This document shows, piece by piece, positions 6,601-13,769 of a DNA stretch of 16,671 nt (within the stretch, counting starts at the first letter, position 1; each line of letters starts with the position of its first letter). Under the pieces are notes generated by a model. It ran no database searches. It saw only the letters and a program-made list of their open reading frames with translations, and had not been told where the DNA came from. Both the position numbers and the translations under genes were made by a program. Source of the DNA: Methanobacteriota archaeon (GTDB lineage: Archaea > Thermoplasmatota > Poseidoniia > Poseidoniales > Poseidoniaceae); NCBI GenBank assembly GCA_018662715.1, contig JABJFP010000068.1:1-16671 (forward strand), read 5' to 3'.

Positions 6601-7365
6601 ATGAATATCTTTGAGAGTGGACTGAATTCAGGTAACTTAATCGTTACATCCATTCTCGTCATTGGCCTTCTCTACATTTCATCTAAGGCTCGAATGCTGG
6701 ACAAAAAAGGGGCAAATGCTGCTGCGGTGTTAGGAGCAATTGTCGGAGGTTTAGGACACTGGACATGGTTGTTGATTCTCCTTGGGTTCCTGGTCTGTTC
6801 CCACAAAGCCACAAAGTGGAGATTTGATGAAAAAGCCGAACTCGGAATGTGTGAATCAAATGATGGCCATCGCGGATGGACCAACGTTGTGGCCAATGGA
6901 GCAATCCCCGGTTTAATGTGCGTGTTTGCTTACTTAAGCGGAGATTATGATGCATGGATTTGGATGTTTGGGGCTGCTGTGGCTGTAGCCGCATCGGACA
7001 CTTTTGCAAGCGAAATTGGATGCATGGACACAAGAGTACGCATGATCACGACCTTCAAACCATGCCAACAAGGAGAAAACGGTGGCTTTTCACCCAACGG
7101 GCAGCTAGCAGCAATCGTCGGTTCATCAGTGGTTGCGATTCTAACCTTGGGCGCATGGGCGCTCACCGCTGAAGATAGTGTGTTCAATGAAGGACTACGC
7201 CTGGGTGGCATTCTTGCTGTAATCGGATGGCTTGGATGTCAAATTGATAGTTATCTTGGCGCATTACTTGAAAACCGTGGATATTTGACCAAAGGCTCCG
7301 TTAATGCACTTGCAATTACCGGCGGGGTAATGATGATGTGGATTTACACTGGCATGCCCCTTTGA
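6601..7365 (+). CDS. DUF92 / TMEM19-family membrane protein, possible isoprenoid-phosphate kinase
   Basis: 254 aa with about six to seven membrane spans. The DUF92 signatures are present: GHRGWTNVVANG (89-100), ASDTFASEIG (131-140), GENGGFSPNGQLAA (158-171) and DSYLGALLEN (216-225). The family includes plant and cyanobacterial VTE6-type phytyl-phosphate kinases, which phosphorylate an isoprenyl phosphate at the membrane. By extension an archaeal member might act on geranylgeranyl phosphate for lipid or cofactor salvage, but the substrate is an inference. The start is set by the Shine-Dalgarno site 6 nt upstream. The gene is followed after 53 nt by the large secreted/membrane protein on the same strand. 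Confidence 0.88.
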   Translation: MNIFESGLNSGNLIVTSILVIGLLYISSKARMLDKKGANAAAVLGAIVGGLGHWTWLLILLGFLVCSHKATKWRFDEKAELGMCESNDGHRGWTNVVANGAIPGLMCVFAYLSGDYDAWIWMFGAAVAVAASDTFASEIGCMDTRVRMITTFKPCQQGENGGFSPNGQLAAIVGSSVVAILTLGAWALTAEDSVFNEGLRLGGILAVIGWLGCQIDSYLGALLENRGYLTKGSVNALAITGGVMMMWIYTGMPL

Positions 7366-7399
7366 GGCATTTCACATCCGGCCATCGTATTCTTGAACC

Positions 7400-7415
7400 G
7401 AGACGCTTTGGTCTC
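7400..7415 (+). promoter_or_regulatory. small hairpin just before the start of the 770-aa gene
   Basis: GAGAC/GTCTC (7400-7404 and 7411-7415) with a 6-nt loop ends 3 nt before the ATG at 7419. No Shine-Dalgarno site is visible in the 53-nt gap. A 5-bp stem can arise by chance, so a role in translation is only a suggestion. Confidence 0.25.
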
Positions 7416-7418
7416 ACC

Positions 7419-9731
7419 ATGGGGCGAAGGCTATGGGTTCTTGCAGCCGTAGCCCTGATGTTTTCAATTTCGATGGTGAATTCAGTTCTCGCAGAGAACG
7501 ATGAGGTCTTTGAAGCAGGTTTTGTTGAATGGACCATCAACAATCATGAACGCTTGTATTTGGAAGGTTCAAACCCCGATGAGGCCGTCCTGCAGCGTGG
7601 ACAAACCGATTCCGCTGTCGGAGGATTCACCACAGGAGTCACCCCGAATCCAATTCCAGTATTTTCTGTCCAAAGCCCCCCAGTGGTTGAACCCGTAGAA
7701 GTCGATGTGATGATGGGTGTTTATTTCTCTGTCATTCTTGATGGAGGAGTAGGTCCTCAGTCGTGTACTCGACAAGCGCCTGCACCTGGAGAAGTTACAA
7801 CGACACTGTTTTACTCCGTCTTTGTAGGAGGTTCTGAAATTTATACGGATGAAGTCTCGCAAATCGTTGACAAAGTCGCAGAGAATGATGCCATGAATTT
7901 TTCAGGAGAAATGAAGAACGTTTCGTTGAAACTTGCCCCTGGAGATAGCATTAGCCTAAGTTTAGACATCCACCATCAGTGCTTTGGAACACAAGCCCGT
8001 GTTCAATGGGGCGGTTTTGAGTACAACAGTGGTGGCATCATTATGGAAGGTGCCTTCTATCAACCTGAAGCTCGGATTATTGTAGACGAGTCTCGTTTTG
8101 CCCACGTTGAATTGAGCCACAACCTACCTTGGGGACTTGACGACCTGAGAGATGAGAAATGGGAGATTTGGGGTCCATTTGACAACCGTGAAAAATCGAC
8201 TAAAGATGGAGAATTCCTCGTTGAAACAAGCGCAGGGCGTATCCGAATGGTTCGAGACCTTGGCGAAAACGAATCCGTATACACATGGACAGGAGCAAAA
8301 AAATTACCTGTTGGAAATTTGAATCTTCAATTCTGCTTGCGAACCATTGCTGGAGATTTGAACAGTGACTGCCATGCTGAGGGTATATTGCGCTTTGAGG
8401 TCAATGAAGGAGATACTGGATTTGCTAGCGCTGGACTCTTCCTCTCCATCACGACCTTCCTCGCACTTGCTGGCTACATTATCAATGCATTCCGAAGTGG
8501 ACTCTTGCTCCCCGCACCAATTATTGCCGCATTGTTAGCACTAGCACTATTGACCTTGCCTACCATCTTTGACATTCCAAATTTAGGCGCTGATGCTGTG
8601 ATTCAACCTACGACGAAAGTCATTGACTCACCCCTTGTCAACCTTGCTGGTGATGAAATTCGATTGAGTGAAGTGCTTGACGGGCATGAAGCTGTGTTGA
8701 TCGGTGTGGTTCTCCCTGGGTCAGAAAACGCATTGACTCAGGCCACTCAACTGAACAAGAGCATTGACCAACTTGGAGAACGAGTAACAGTGATTCAAAT
8801 CGTTACTGGAGAAGATGCGAGAATCAGCGACGTATCGTCTCTAAAATCTCAAATAAACGCCACGTGGGAAATATTCCTTGACAAAGATGCCCAATTCGCT
8901 CAGAGTCTACCGACCGGGCGTTCTGATGCCGTTGTTATCGTGGACCCTGCTATGCACGTCACCTTCTCTCAACCATCATCTGCAGCAATGCTTGATATTG
9001 TGGATGCTGTTGATGCAATAGGCTCTGGAGGCTCCATGTCAGCAGCATCTTACTTTGGCCTTATTATCGGTCCAGGTATGTTCCTTTTGTTCCTTGCCCT
9101 CCCAAGAGAAGAGTGGACGGTTCCCGAAGAACCACTTCCACCAGGACTTCTTTGGGCTTCAATTGTGATTTCATCAGGAGCAGGAATTCTGCTCATCAAT
9201 CTGCCTGCCCTCGTTTTGACCTTGCTACCAGTAGCCATCGGTGCAAGATTCATCCTTGATCTCGTCATGATGGCATGGATGCTGGAAATGTGTTTCTTTA
9301 CCGCAAAGCGTGGCTCACCCTATGAGGCCGATGCACTCGGTAAATTGATGCATTCACTCTTCCCCAAAGCATTCCAAAATTGGAGAGACCCTGTTGACCT
9401 TGACCGGGATGTTTTGCTTGGAGTTTGGCTCGGATGGTTTGGCTGGCTTAGTTTCCCATCACTGTTCCCACAAGGAATTGGAGCCACAGCTCTTCTCGGG
9501 GTTGGTGGAGCATTCATGGCCGTACTGTTCTTAATACTCTATGTCTTAATCGGAGGTTTTGTTGTTCTCATGCTTCGTATTGTTTCATCTTGGGGTGGAC
9601 CATTCTCTCGTCTCTTTGGTAAATTCGGTGGAGAAGTATTTGCTCAGTTCGTAGGATGGGTTTTACTCCCTGTAGCCCTTTGGGTTGGCGTTAACACCGC
9701 TATCAATGCAATGGAACTAGGAATCTTTTGA
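7419..9731 (+). CDS. large signal-peptide membrane protein with a cysteine-less thioredoxin-like segment
   Basis: 770 aa, no family recognised as a whole. The start at 7419 is chosen because residues 1-25 then form a classical Sec signal peptide (basic MGRR, hydrophobic core, likely cleavage after VLA); the in-frame ATG 27 codons upstream overlaps the DUF92 gene and would bury it. Residues 26-330 form a strand-rich extracytoplasmic region with four cysteines (C116, C188, C306, C318) that could make two disulfides. Two membrane spans (about 337-358, 361-383) follow. Residues about 400-535 resemble an AhpC/SCO-type redoxin: an N-terminal NLAGDEIRLSEVL strand turn, a VLIGVVLPGSEN segment where CxxC would sit, and a late VVIVDP strand. 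The cysteines are replaced, so a redox reaction is unlikely. Residues 540-770 hold about six further spans with a conserved-looking loop (about 627-662). The gene lies between DUF92 and the Fe-S nuclease-like gene, whose ATG is 42 nt downstream. Confidence 0.82.
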   Translation: MGRRLWVLAAVALMFSISMVNSVLAENDEVFEAGFVEWTINNHERLYLEGSNPDEAVLQRGQTDSAVGGFTTGVTPNPIPVFSVQSPPVVEPVEVDVMMGVYFSVILDGGVGPQSCTRQAPAPGEVTTTLFYSVFVGGSEIYTDEVSQIVDKVAENDAMNFSGEMKNVSLKLAPGDSISLSLDIHHQCFGTQARVQWGGFEYNSGGIIMEGAFYQPEARIIVDESRFAHVELSHNLPWGLDDLRDEKWEIWGPFDNREKSTKDGEFLVETSAGRIRMVRDLGENESVYTWTGAKKLPVGNLNLQFCLRTIAGDLNSDCHAEGILRFEVNEGDTGFASAGLFLSITTFLALAGYIINAFRSGLLLPAPIIAALLALALLTLPTIFDIPNLGADAVIQPTTKVIDSPLVNLAGDEIRLSEVLDGHEAVLIGVVLPGSENALTQATQLNKSIDQLGERVTVIQIVTGEDARISDVSSLKSQINATWEIFLDKDAQFAQSLPTGRSDAVVIVDPAMHVTFSQPSSAAMLDIVDAVDAIGSGGSMSAASYFGLIIGPGMFLLFLALPREEWTVPEEPLPPGLLWASIVISSGAGILLINLPALVLTLLPVAIGARFILDLVMMAWMLEMCFFTAKRGSPYEADALGKLMHSLFPKAFQNWRDPVDLDRDVLLGVWLGWFGWLSFPSLFPQGIGATALLGVGGAFMAVLFLILYVLIGGFVVLMLRIVSSWGGPFSRLFGKFGGEVFAQFVGWVLLPVALWVGVNTAINAMELGIF

Positions 9732-9745
9732 TTTTCAACAGGTAT

Positions 9746-9774
9746 TATGACGGTTGATGGCAATGGCCGTCATA
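9746..9774 (+). promoter_or_regulatory. 8-bp hairpin over the two candidate starts of the nuclease-like gene
   Basis: TATGACGG (9746-9753) and CCGTCATA (9767-9774) pair perfectly around a 13-nt loop. The left arm contains the upstream ATG (9747) and the right arm ends on the A of the second ATG (9774). In mRNA reading from the upstream gene, the stem would sequester both starts. A TATTAT at 9743-9748 is also 28 nt before 9774, matching the leaderless geometry seen elsewhere. Confidence 0.4.
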
Positions 9775-10673
9775 TGTCAACAAATATTGACCATTGGAGC
9801 AAAACCAGTTTTGACTTATTTTGCAAATGTCCACGAGCGTGGGCATTAGCATACGGTAGCAAAAAGAAATCCACCAAACCGTCTGGAAGCAGAGGAAGGC
9901 CAACCTATCGACTTTCCGACCTTGCAATTAGAGCGGGTAGGAGGACGCTGTTGGAGGAATTAGGTGACCTATACAACAACAAGAGGTGGAGTGAGCCTTA
10001 CACATTGCGGCGAATAAAGGCTCACTTGGACGAACAAGTCTGGATTAACCGAATACGTACAGATTCTTTGGTTTTAGAGGGCCTTGCCGCACAAATATCA
10101 CATCGGCTCAAACGTCTGCGGCAAACTGATTTGCTCAAGCCGATATGGGCAAAAGAGCCTCGCAGGTGGGCTTTTTTTGAACGGATTAACAGCATCCAAA
10201 TCGGAGCCCTCAACCTCTATGCCACCCCCGATATTGTCGTATACCACCAGCACAAATGGACGCTCTTTCGATTAAGGTTTCAATCGGGGAATCCACTTCC
10301 AAGTAGAGATTTAGAAGATGCGTTGATGGTCCACTGGGCCATGCACCAGGCTGGCCTACCTGACCGATTGGAAGATTACAGAATTCGAACGTTGACTTGG
10401 GTTGGTGAGGAATGGATTCAGGGGGATGTACACATTAATTCTAACAGCGTTCGGGATGCTTGGATGATGCTTCAACACGACTTGTTAGAGATGAATTGGA
10501 TGAAACGTTGGATTTCAGCAGATCCGAAACTGGACAGCCTGCCTCTTGCAAGGCGTGAGAGCGATTGCAACGGGTGCAGATATCGCCCTACTTGCCCTGC
10601 ATCTATAGGATTGAAGAAGGCAAAGAAGCAACAAGAATTACGACAACTCAAAGGCTTAAAGATAGGCGATTAA
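9774..10673 (+). CDS. Cas4/AddB-like PD-(D/E)XK protein with Fe-S cysteines but degenerate active site
   Basis: 299 aa from the ATG at 9774; an in-frame ATG at 9747 would add nine residues. The N-terminal SKTSFDLFCKCPRAWALAYG (residues 9-28) and the C-terminal C-x2-C-x5-C (C265, C268, C274) are the hallmark of the Cas4/AddB/PD-(D/E)XK group, in which one N-terminal cysteine (C17 or C19) and three C-terminal ones hold a [4Fe-4S] cluster. The middle part aligns by eye to the nuclease core: D153 in ATPDIVV matches the first metal-binding aspartate. The expected (D/E)-x-K strand reads LFRLRF (R166, R168), the early G-x3-H site reads GRRTL (L59), and the Q-x3-Y helix reads HWAMH (187-191). So a catalytic role seems lost while the cluster is kept; DNA binding or a structural role is more likely. 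There is no CRISPR array or cas1/cas2 nearby. The gene overlaps triosephosphate isomerase tail to tail by 18 nt. Confidence 0.75.
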   Translation: MSTNIDHWSKTSFDLFCKCPRAWALAYGSKKKSTKPSGSRGRPTYRLSDLAIRAGRRTLLEELGDLYNNKRWSEPYTLRRIKAHLDEQVWINRIRTDSLVLEGLAAQISHRLKRLRQTDLLKPIWAKEPRRWAFFERINSIQIGALNLYATPDIVVYHQHKWTLFRLRFQSGNPLPSRDLEDALMVHWAMHQAGLPDRLEDYRIRTLTWVGEEWIQGDVHINSNSVRDAWMMLQHDLLEMNWMKRWISADPKLDSLPLARRESDCNGCRYRPTCPASIGLKKAKKQQELRQLKGLKIGD

Positions 10674-11321
10674 ATCTTTGAGGACTGCATCAACATCGCT
10701 TGCCTTTGTGACACCACTTGCGAGTAAAACTCCCTCCGCACCAAGCTCAAGTGCCGTTGCAACATCTGTTCCATTTTTGACTCCTGCACCGCAAAGAACT
10801 CTCACAGCAGGATTTACCGCTTTCACAGCAGCCACTGTATCGCTAACAATCGCTGGGTCTGCACTTGTAACTGAGATGTCGCCGCCAATAAGTTCTGGAG
10901 GTTCAACGGCAATGAATGTAGGTCCTAATTCTGCCAGTGCCTTTGCCTCTTCAACATCGGCAGCGCAAGCACAGACAGGAAATCCATCAGGCAGCATTTC
11001 CAGAAGATTTGCCACATGTTCAATGGACACTTTATGCTCTGCGTGATTGATGAGTGTTCCTATTGCCCCCCGAGAGCGTGCGGTTTGAGGTTCAAGCCAT
11101 CCAGTATAGCCACCGAGTCCAACTGGGTCCAAGTGCTGGGACCACACTTCCACTGACGAAGATGCTGCTGAGAGCGTATTCAAATCAAATGCAGATACAG
11201 CGGCAACAAGAGTTGCTGGGCCGTCACCAAATCGCTCCATGGCCTGAAACAGGTGTTCTGCAGCCTGGCCTGAGGCACTTGAATAGGTCTTGAAATTTAC
11301 AACAACCAGCGGCTTGGACAT
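10656..11321 (-). CDS. tpiA: triosephosphate isomerase, archaeal short type
   Basis: 221 aa cytosolic TIM-barrel enzyme interconverting dihydroxyacetone phosphate and glyceraldehyde 3-phosphate in glycolysis and gluconeogenesis. K11 in VNFKTY is the phosphate-binding lysine, H93 in LINHAEHK the electrophile, E140 in AVEPPELIG the catalytic base, and GAGVKNG (178-184) and LLASGV (199-204) the C-terminal phosphate-binding loops. The length is about 30 residues shorter than bacterial and eukaryotic enzymes, as in Archaea, and this is the strongest taxonomic marker in the window. The gene follows the nucleotidyltransferase on the same strand after 64 nt, so they may form an operon. That gap also contains a TATA-like TTCATTTAAG (reverse strand, around 11359) that could give separate expression. 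The last 18 nt overlap the convergent nuclease-like gene. Confidence 0.95.
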   Translation of the reverse strand: MSKPLVVVNFKTYSSASGQAAEHLFQAMERFGDGPATLVAAVSAFDLNTLSAASSSVEVWSQHLDPVGLGGYTGWLEPQTARSRGAIGTLINHAEHKVSIEHVANLLEMLPDGFPVCACAADVEEAKALAELGPTFIAVEPPELIGGDISVTSADPAIVSDTVAAVKAVNPAVRVLCGAGVKNGTDVATALELGAEGVLLASGVTKASDVDAVLKDLIAYL

Positions 11322-11385
11322 AAGGTTCCGTTAGCAATGGAGGATTTGAGGTTTGAGACTTAAATGAACGAAAGATTGCGATTCA

Positions 11386-12405
11386 TTAAGATTCCACAGG
11401 AGGCCACTGCCCACCATTCAGTACTGTCCCAGAAGGAACGGTCGAACCATGGTCAACGACGACTCCAGTCAATGTACAGTTTGCGCCAATACGCGCATTT
11501 TTCCCGATAAGACAAGCGTCCAAAATACAGCCATCACCAAGGTGTACACCTGACAAAAGGCTGCTCTGGTGGATGCGGCCGGTTCCCAACTCGCATGATT
11601 TTGAAATCATCGAATCCGTCACTGTTGCTGATGAAGGCGCATTACCTTGTTCGTACCAACTTGTTGAGTGAACCGTACCGTGGTTGAATCGTTCATGCTC
11701 AATGCATGCCTTCGCACCTTGATTCCAAGCCGCAGGCGTCCCTGCATCTATGAAATATCCATTGAAATCTTGCCCGCTAAGCAAGCCTTCTTGAGCTAAT
11801 TTTGGGAACACTTCTCGTTCAATGGAATGTTTTCCCTTTGGCATCCAATCAAAGATATCGTCATTGAAGATGTAAGAACCAGCATTAATTAAATTTGAAA
11901 ACACTTCTTCTGGTTTCGGCTTCTCCTTAAACCGAGTAATTCGTTGATCGTCATCGAGTCCGACGATACCAAAACGAGTTGGGTCTTCAACTTCCCAAAG
12001 GCCTAACGTACCTACCGACTTGTTCCTCTTGTGAAGGTTGAGCAGTTCTGAGGCGTCTAATGAAGAAATAATGTCTCCGTTGAAGCACGCAAAGGTCCCA
12101 CTTACGACATCACGACAATTGCCTAATGCACCACCTGTCCCCAAGGGTTTGTTCTCGGGAACAATTCGCACATCAAAAGGAACTTCATGCTCTTCAAAAT
12201 AAGTTTCAATAATATCGACCTTATATCCTCCAGCAACAACAACTTCGTCTACCAAATCTGCTGGAAGAGAACTCACGACATGTTCGAGGAGAGTTCGGTC
12301 AAGCATGGGTAACAGAGGCTTTGGGACACTGTTAGTCCAAGGCCGAAGTCGGGAACCAACACCTCCGGCGAGAACCACGACCTGCATGGCTCGCCGTTCA
12401 TCCAC
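11386..12405 (-). CDS. NDP-sugar nucleotidyltransferase with C-terminal left-handed beta-helix
   Basis: 339 aa enzyme joining a sugar 1-phosphate to an NTP to make an activated sugar for glycan or surface-polymer synthesis. Residues 10-235 form the nucleotidyltransferase domain: LAGGVGSRLRPWT (12-24) and PKP (K29) for nucleotide and phosphate binding, LGTGGAL (88-94), FNGD with metal-binding D111, KEKPKP (160-165), NAGSYIF (174-180) and D220 in IDAGTP. Residues about 258-330 contain hexapeptide-like repeats (for example CELGTG, LGDGCILDACLIGKNARIGA) of a left-handed beta-helix. Mannose-1-phosphate guanylyltransferase and glucose-1-phosphate uridylyl/thymidylyltransferase have the same layout, so the sugar and base are left open. 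The ATG at 12405 is used; M7 (12387) begins directly at the domain and is the alternative. The gene is divergent from sucC and heads a likely operon with tpiA. Confidence 0.88.
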   Translation of the reverse strand: MDERRAMQVVVLAGGVGSRLRPWTNSVPKPLLPMLDRTLLEHVVSSLPADLVDEVVVAGGYKVDIIETYFEEHEVPFDVRIVPENKPLGTGGALGNCRDVVSGTFACFNGDIISSLDASELLNLHKRNKSVGTLGLWEVEDPTRFGIVGLDDDQRITRFKEKPKPEEVFSNLINAGSYIFNDDIFDWMPKGKHSIEREVFPKLAQEGLLSGQDFNGYFIDAGTPAAWNQGAKACIEHERFNHGTVHSTSWYEQGNAPSSATVTDSMISKSCELGTGRIHQSSLLSGVHLGDGCILDACLIGKNARIGANCTLTGVVVDHGSTVPSGTVLNGGQWPPVES

Positions 12406-12416
12406 TATGCTATGAA

Positions 12417-12426
12417 GGCCGCGGCC
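12417..12426. promoter_or_regulatory. GGCCGCGGCC palindrome upstream of the nucleotidyltransferase
   Basis: A perfect 10-bp all-G/C palindrome lies 11 nt before the reverse-strand ATG at 12405, inside an otherwise AT-leaning divergent spacer. It would sit at or next to the predicted transcription start of that gene, so it may be an operator. Alternatively it is a chance GC cluster. Confidence 0.3.
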
Positions 12427-12437
12427 CTTATGGCCTC

Positions 12438-12443
12438 AATAAA
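12438..12443 (-). promoter_or_regulatory. TATA-like box for the nucleotidyltransferase
   Basis: On the reverse strand GTTCTTTATTG (12437-12447) holds a TTTATT core about 35 nt before the ATG at 12405. That predicts a start of transcription near 12413 and a very short leader. Confidence 0.35.
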
Positions 12444-12475
12444 GAACAAATACATCGGCTTGTGTTTGGGGAAGT

Positions 12476-12486
12476 CAATATTAAAA
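12476..12486 (+). promoter_or_regulatory. TATA-like promoter of the sucCD operon
   Basis: TCAATATTAAAA is the most AT-rich element of the 155-nt divergent spacer. It lies about 80 nt before the sucC ATG, predicting a leader of roughly 50-55 nt, which fits the presence of a ribosome-binding site before sucC. Confidence 0.4.
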
Positions 12487-12550
12487 TCTCTCAAAATCGG
12501 CTGACGATTCCATCAAAGTATTGAAAGACGGCCTTCCATTGGTTGCATTT

Positions 12551-12554
12551 GGAG
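12551..12554 (+). promoter_or_regulatory. Shine-Dalgarno site deciding the sucC start
   Basis: GGAG lies 6 nt before the ATG at 12561. It supports the start MNIHEYQGKALL, the usual N-terminus of SucC, over the in-frame TTG at 12543, which would put the ribosome site inside the gene. Confidence 0.65.
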
Positions 12555-12560
12555 AGCATC

Positions 12561-13769
12561 ATGAACATTCACGAATACCAAGGAAAAGCCCTACTCAAAG
12601 CACACGGTGTACCAGTGCTTGAAGGCGTGCACTGTACCTCTGTTGAGGATGCACTACATGCGTACGATTCCTTGGGGAGCAAAGTCGTGGCTGTGAAATC
12701 TCAAATCCATGCTGGTGGAAGAGGAAAAGGTACCCTCTTCAATCCAACATCCCGTGACCATGTGATGGACGGAGGCGTTAAAATCGCCTTTTCAAAGGAT
12801 GAAGTCAAGACCTATGCAACCAACATTCTTGGAAATCTTCTGGTAACCATCCAGACCGGAGATGAAGGAAAGGTCGTCAACAACCTCTACATCGAGGCCG
12901 GATGCGATATTGCCCACGAGTATTACCTCGCAATTTTAGTTGACCGAGAAAACAAGGCCGTTCTCATCATGGCTTCTACTGAAGGAGGAATGGACATTGA
13001 ACATGTTGCTGAAACCACTCCTGAGAAAATTCATAAAATCTCTGTTGACCCAAATGCAGGCCTTCTCGGTTACCAAAAGCGTGACCTCGGATTGGACCTT
13101 GGACTCCAAGGTACCGCATTAAAATCGTTCATGAAATCCTTGACCTCAATGTACAACATGTTTGTGAACAACGATTGTGCTATGGTTGAGATCAACCCTC
13201 TCGTAAAAACTGGAGATGACCAAATCGTCGCCTTGGACGCAAAAATCTCGTTTGATGAAAATGCAGAATTCCGTCATAAGACATGGGATGAACTTCGAGA
13301 CCTTTCCGAAGAAGAGGATGTTGAAATCCGAGCCAAGGAAACGGGCCTGTCCTATGTCAAACTCGATGGGAACATCGGGTGCCTTGTCAACGGTGCTGGT
13401 TTGGCCATGGCAACGATGGACGTCATCAAACTCTACGGAGGTGAGCCTGCGAATTTCCTCGATGTGGGTGGTGGCGCCAACGAAGAACAGGTCAAAACCG
13501 CATTCTCAATCATCCTTGAAGACCCGAATGTCAAGGGTATTCTCGTCAACATCTTTGGTGGAATCATGCGTTGTGATATCATCGCTAGAGGCGTGATTGC
13601 AGCAACTGAAGCATTGTCACTGGATGTGCCGTTGGTCGTGCGACTCGCAGGAACAAACGTAGACGAAGGAAAGGCAATCTTGGCTGCGTCAGAACTCAAC
13701 ATACATCCTGCAGACGACCTTGCTGAAGGTGCTCAACGTATTGTAGAATTGATTGGAGGTGTTGCTTGA
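12561..13769 (+). CDS. sucC: succinyl-CoA synthetase beta subunit (NDP-forming)
   Basis: 402 aa ATP-grasp subunit of the TCA-cycle enzyme converting succinyl-CoA, NDP and phosphate to succinate, CoA and NTP. The classical N-terminus NIHEYQGKALLKAHGVPV is present. SQIHAGGRGKG (48-58) belongs to the ATP-grasp nucleotide pocket, AMVEINPL (207-214) with E210 and N212 plus D226 coordinate Mg2+, and GNIGCLVNGAGLAMATMD (270-287), FLDVGGGANEEQ (299-310) and NIFGGIMRCDIIARG (330-344) form the C-terminal ligase domain contacting the alpha subunit. Whether ADP or GDP is used cannot be read reliably. The length is close to that of bacterial SucC. Its TGA overlaps the sucD ATG by one base (TGATG), which indicates translational coupling. 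It has its own promoter-like element and ribosome-binding site. Confidence 0.96.
   Translation: MNIHEYQGKALLKAHGVPVLEGVHCTSVEDALHAYDSLGSKVVAVKSQIHAGGRGKGTLFNPTSRDHVMDGGVKIAFSKDEVKTYATNILGNLLVTIQTGDEGKVVNNLYIEAGCDIAHEYYLAILVDRENKAVLIMASTEGGMDIEHVAETTPEKIHKISVDPNAGLLGYQKRDLGLDLGLQGTALKSFMKSLTSMYNMFVNNDCAMVEINPLVKTGDDQIVALDAKISFDENAEFRHKTWDELRDLSEEEDVEIRAKETGLSYVKLDGNIGCLVNGAGLAMATMDVIKLYGGEPANFLDVGGGANEEQVKTAFSIILEDPNVKGILVNIFGGIMRCDIIARGVIAATEALSLDVPLVVRLAGTNVDEGKAILAASELNIHPADDLAEGAQRIVELIGGVA

Noticed and set aside
7338..7418. N-terminal extension of the 770-aa protein
   Set aside because: It overlaps the DUF92 gene and would place 27 polar residues before an otherwise perfect signal peptide.
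9747..10673. CRISPR-associated Cas4
   Set aside because: There are no repeat-spacer arrays, no cas1 or cas2, and the catalytic residues are missing; the similarity is to the wider PD-(D/E)XK Fe-S group only.
12543..12560. TTG start six codons upstream for SucC
   Set aside because: The ribosome-binding site lies inside this extension and the family N-terminus begins at the ATG at 12561.
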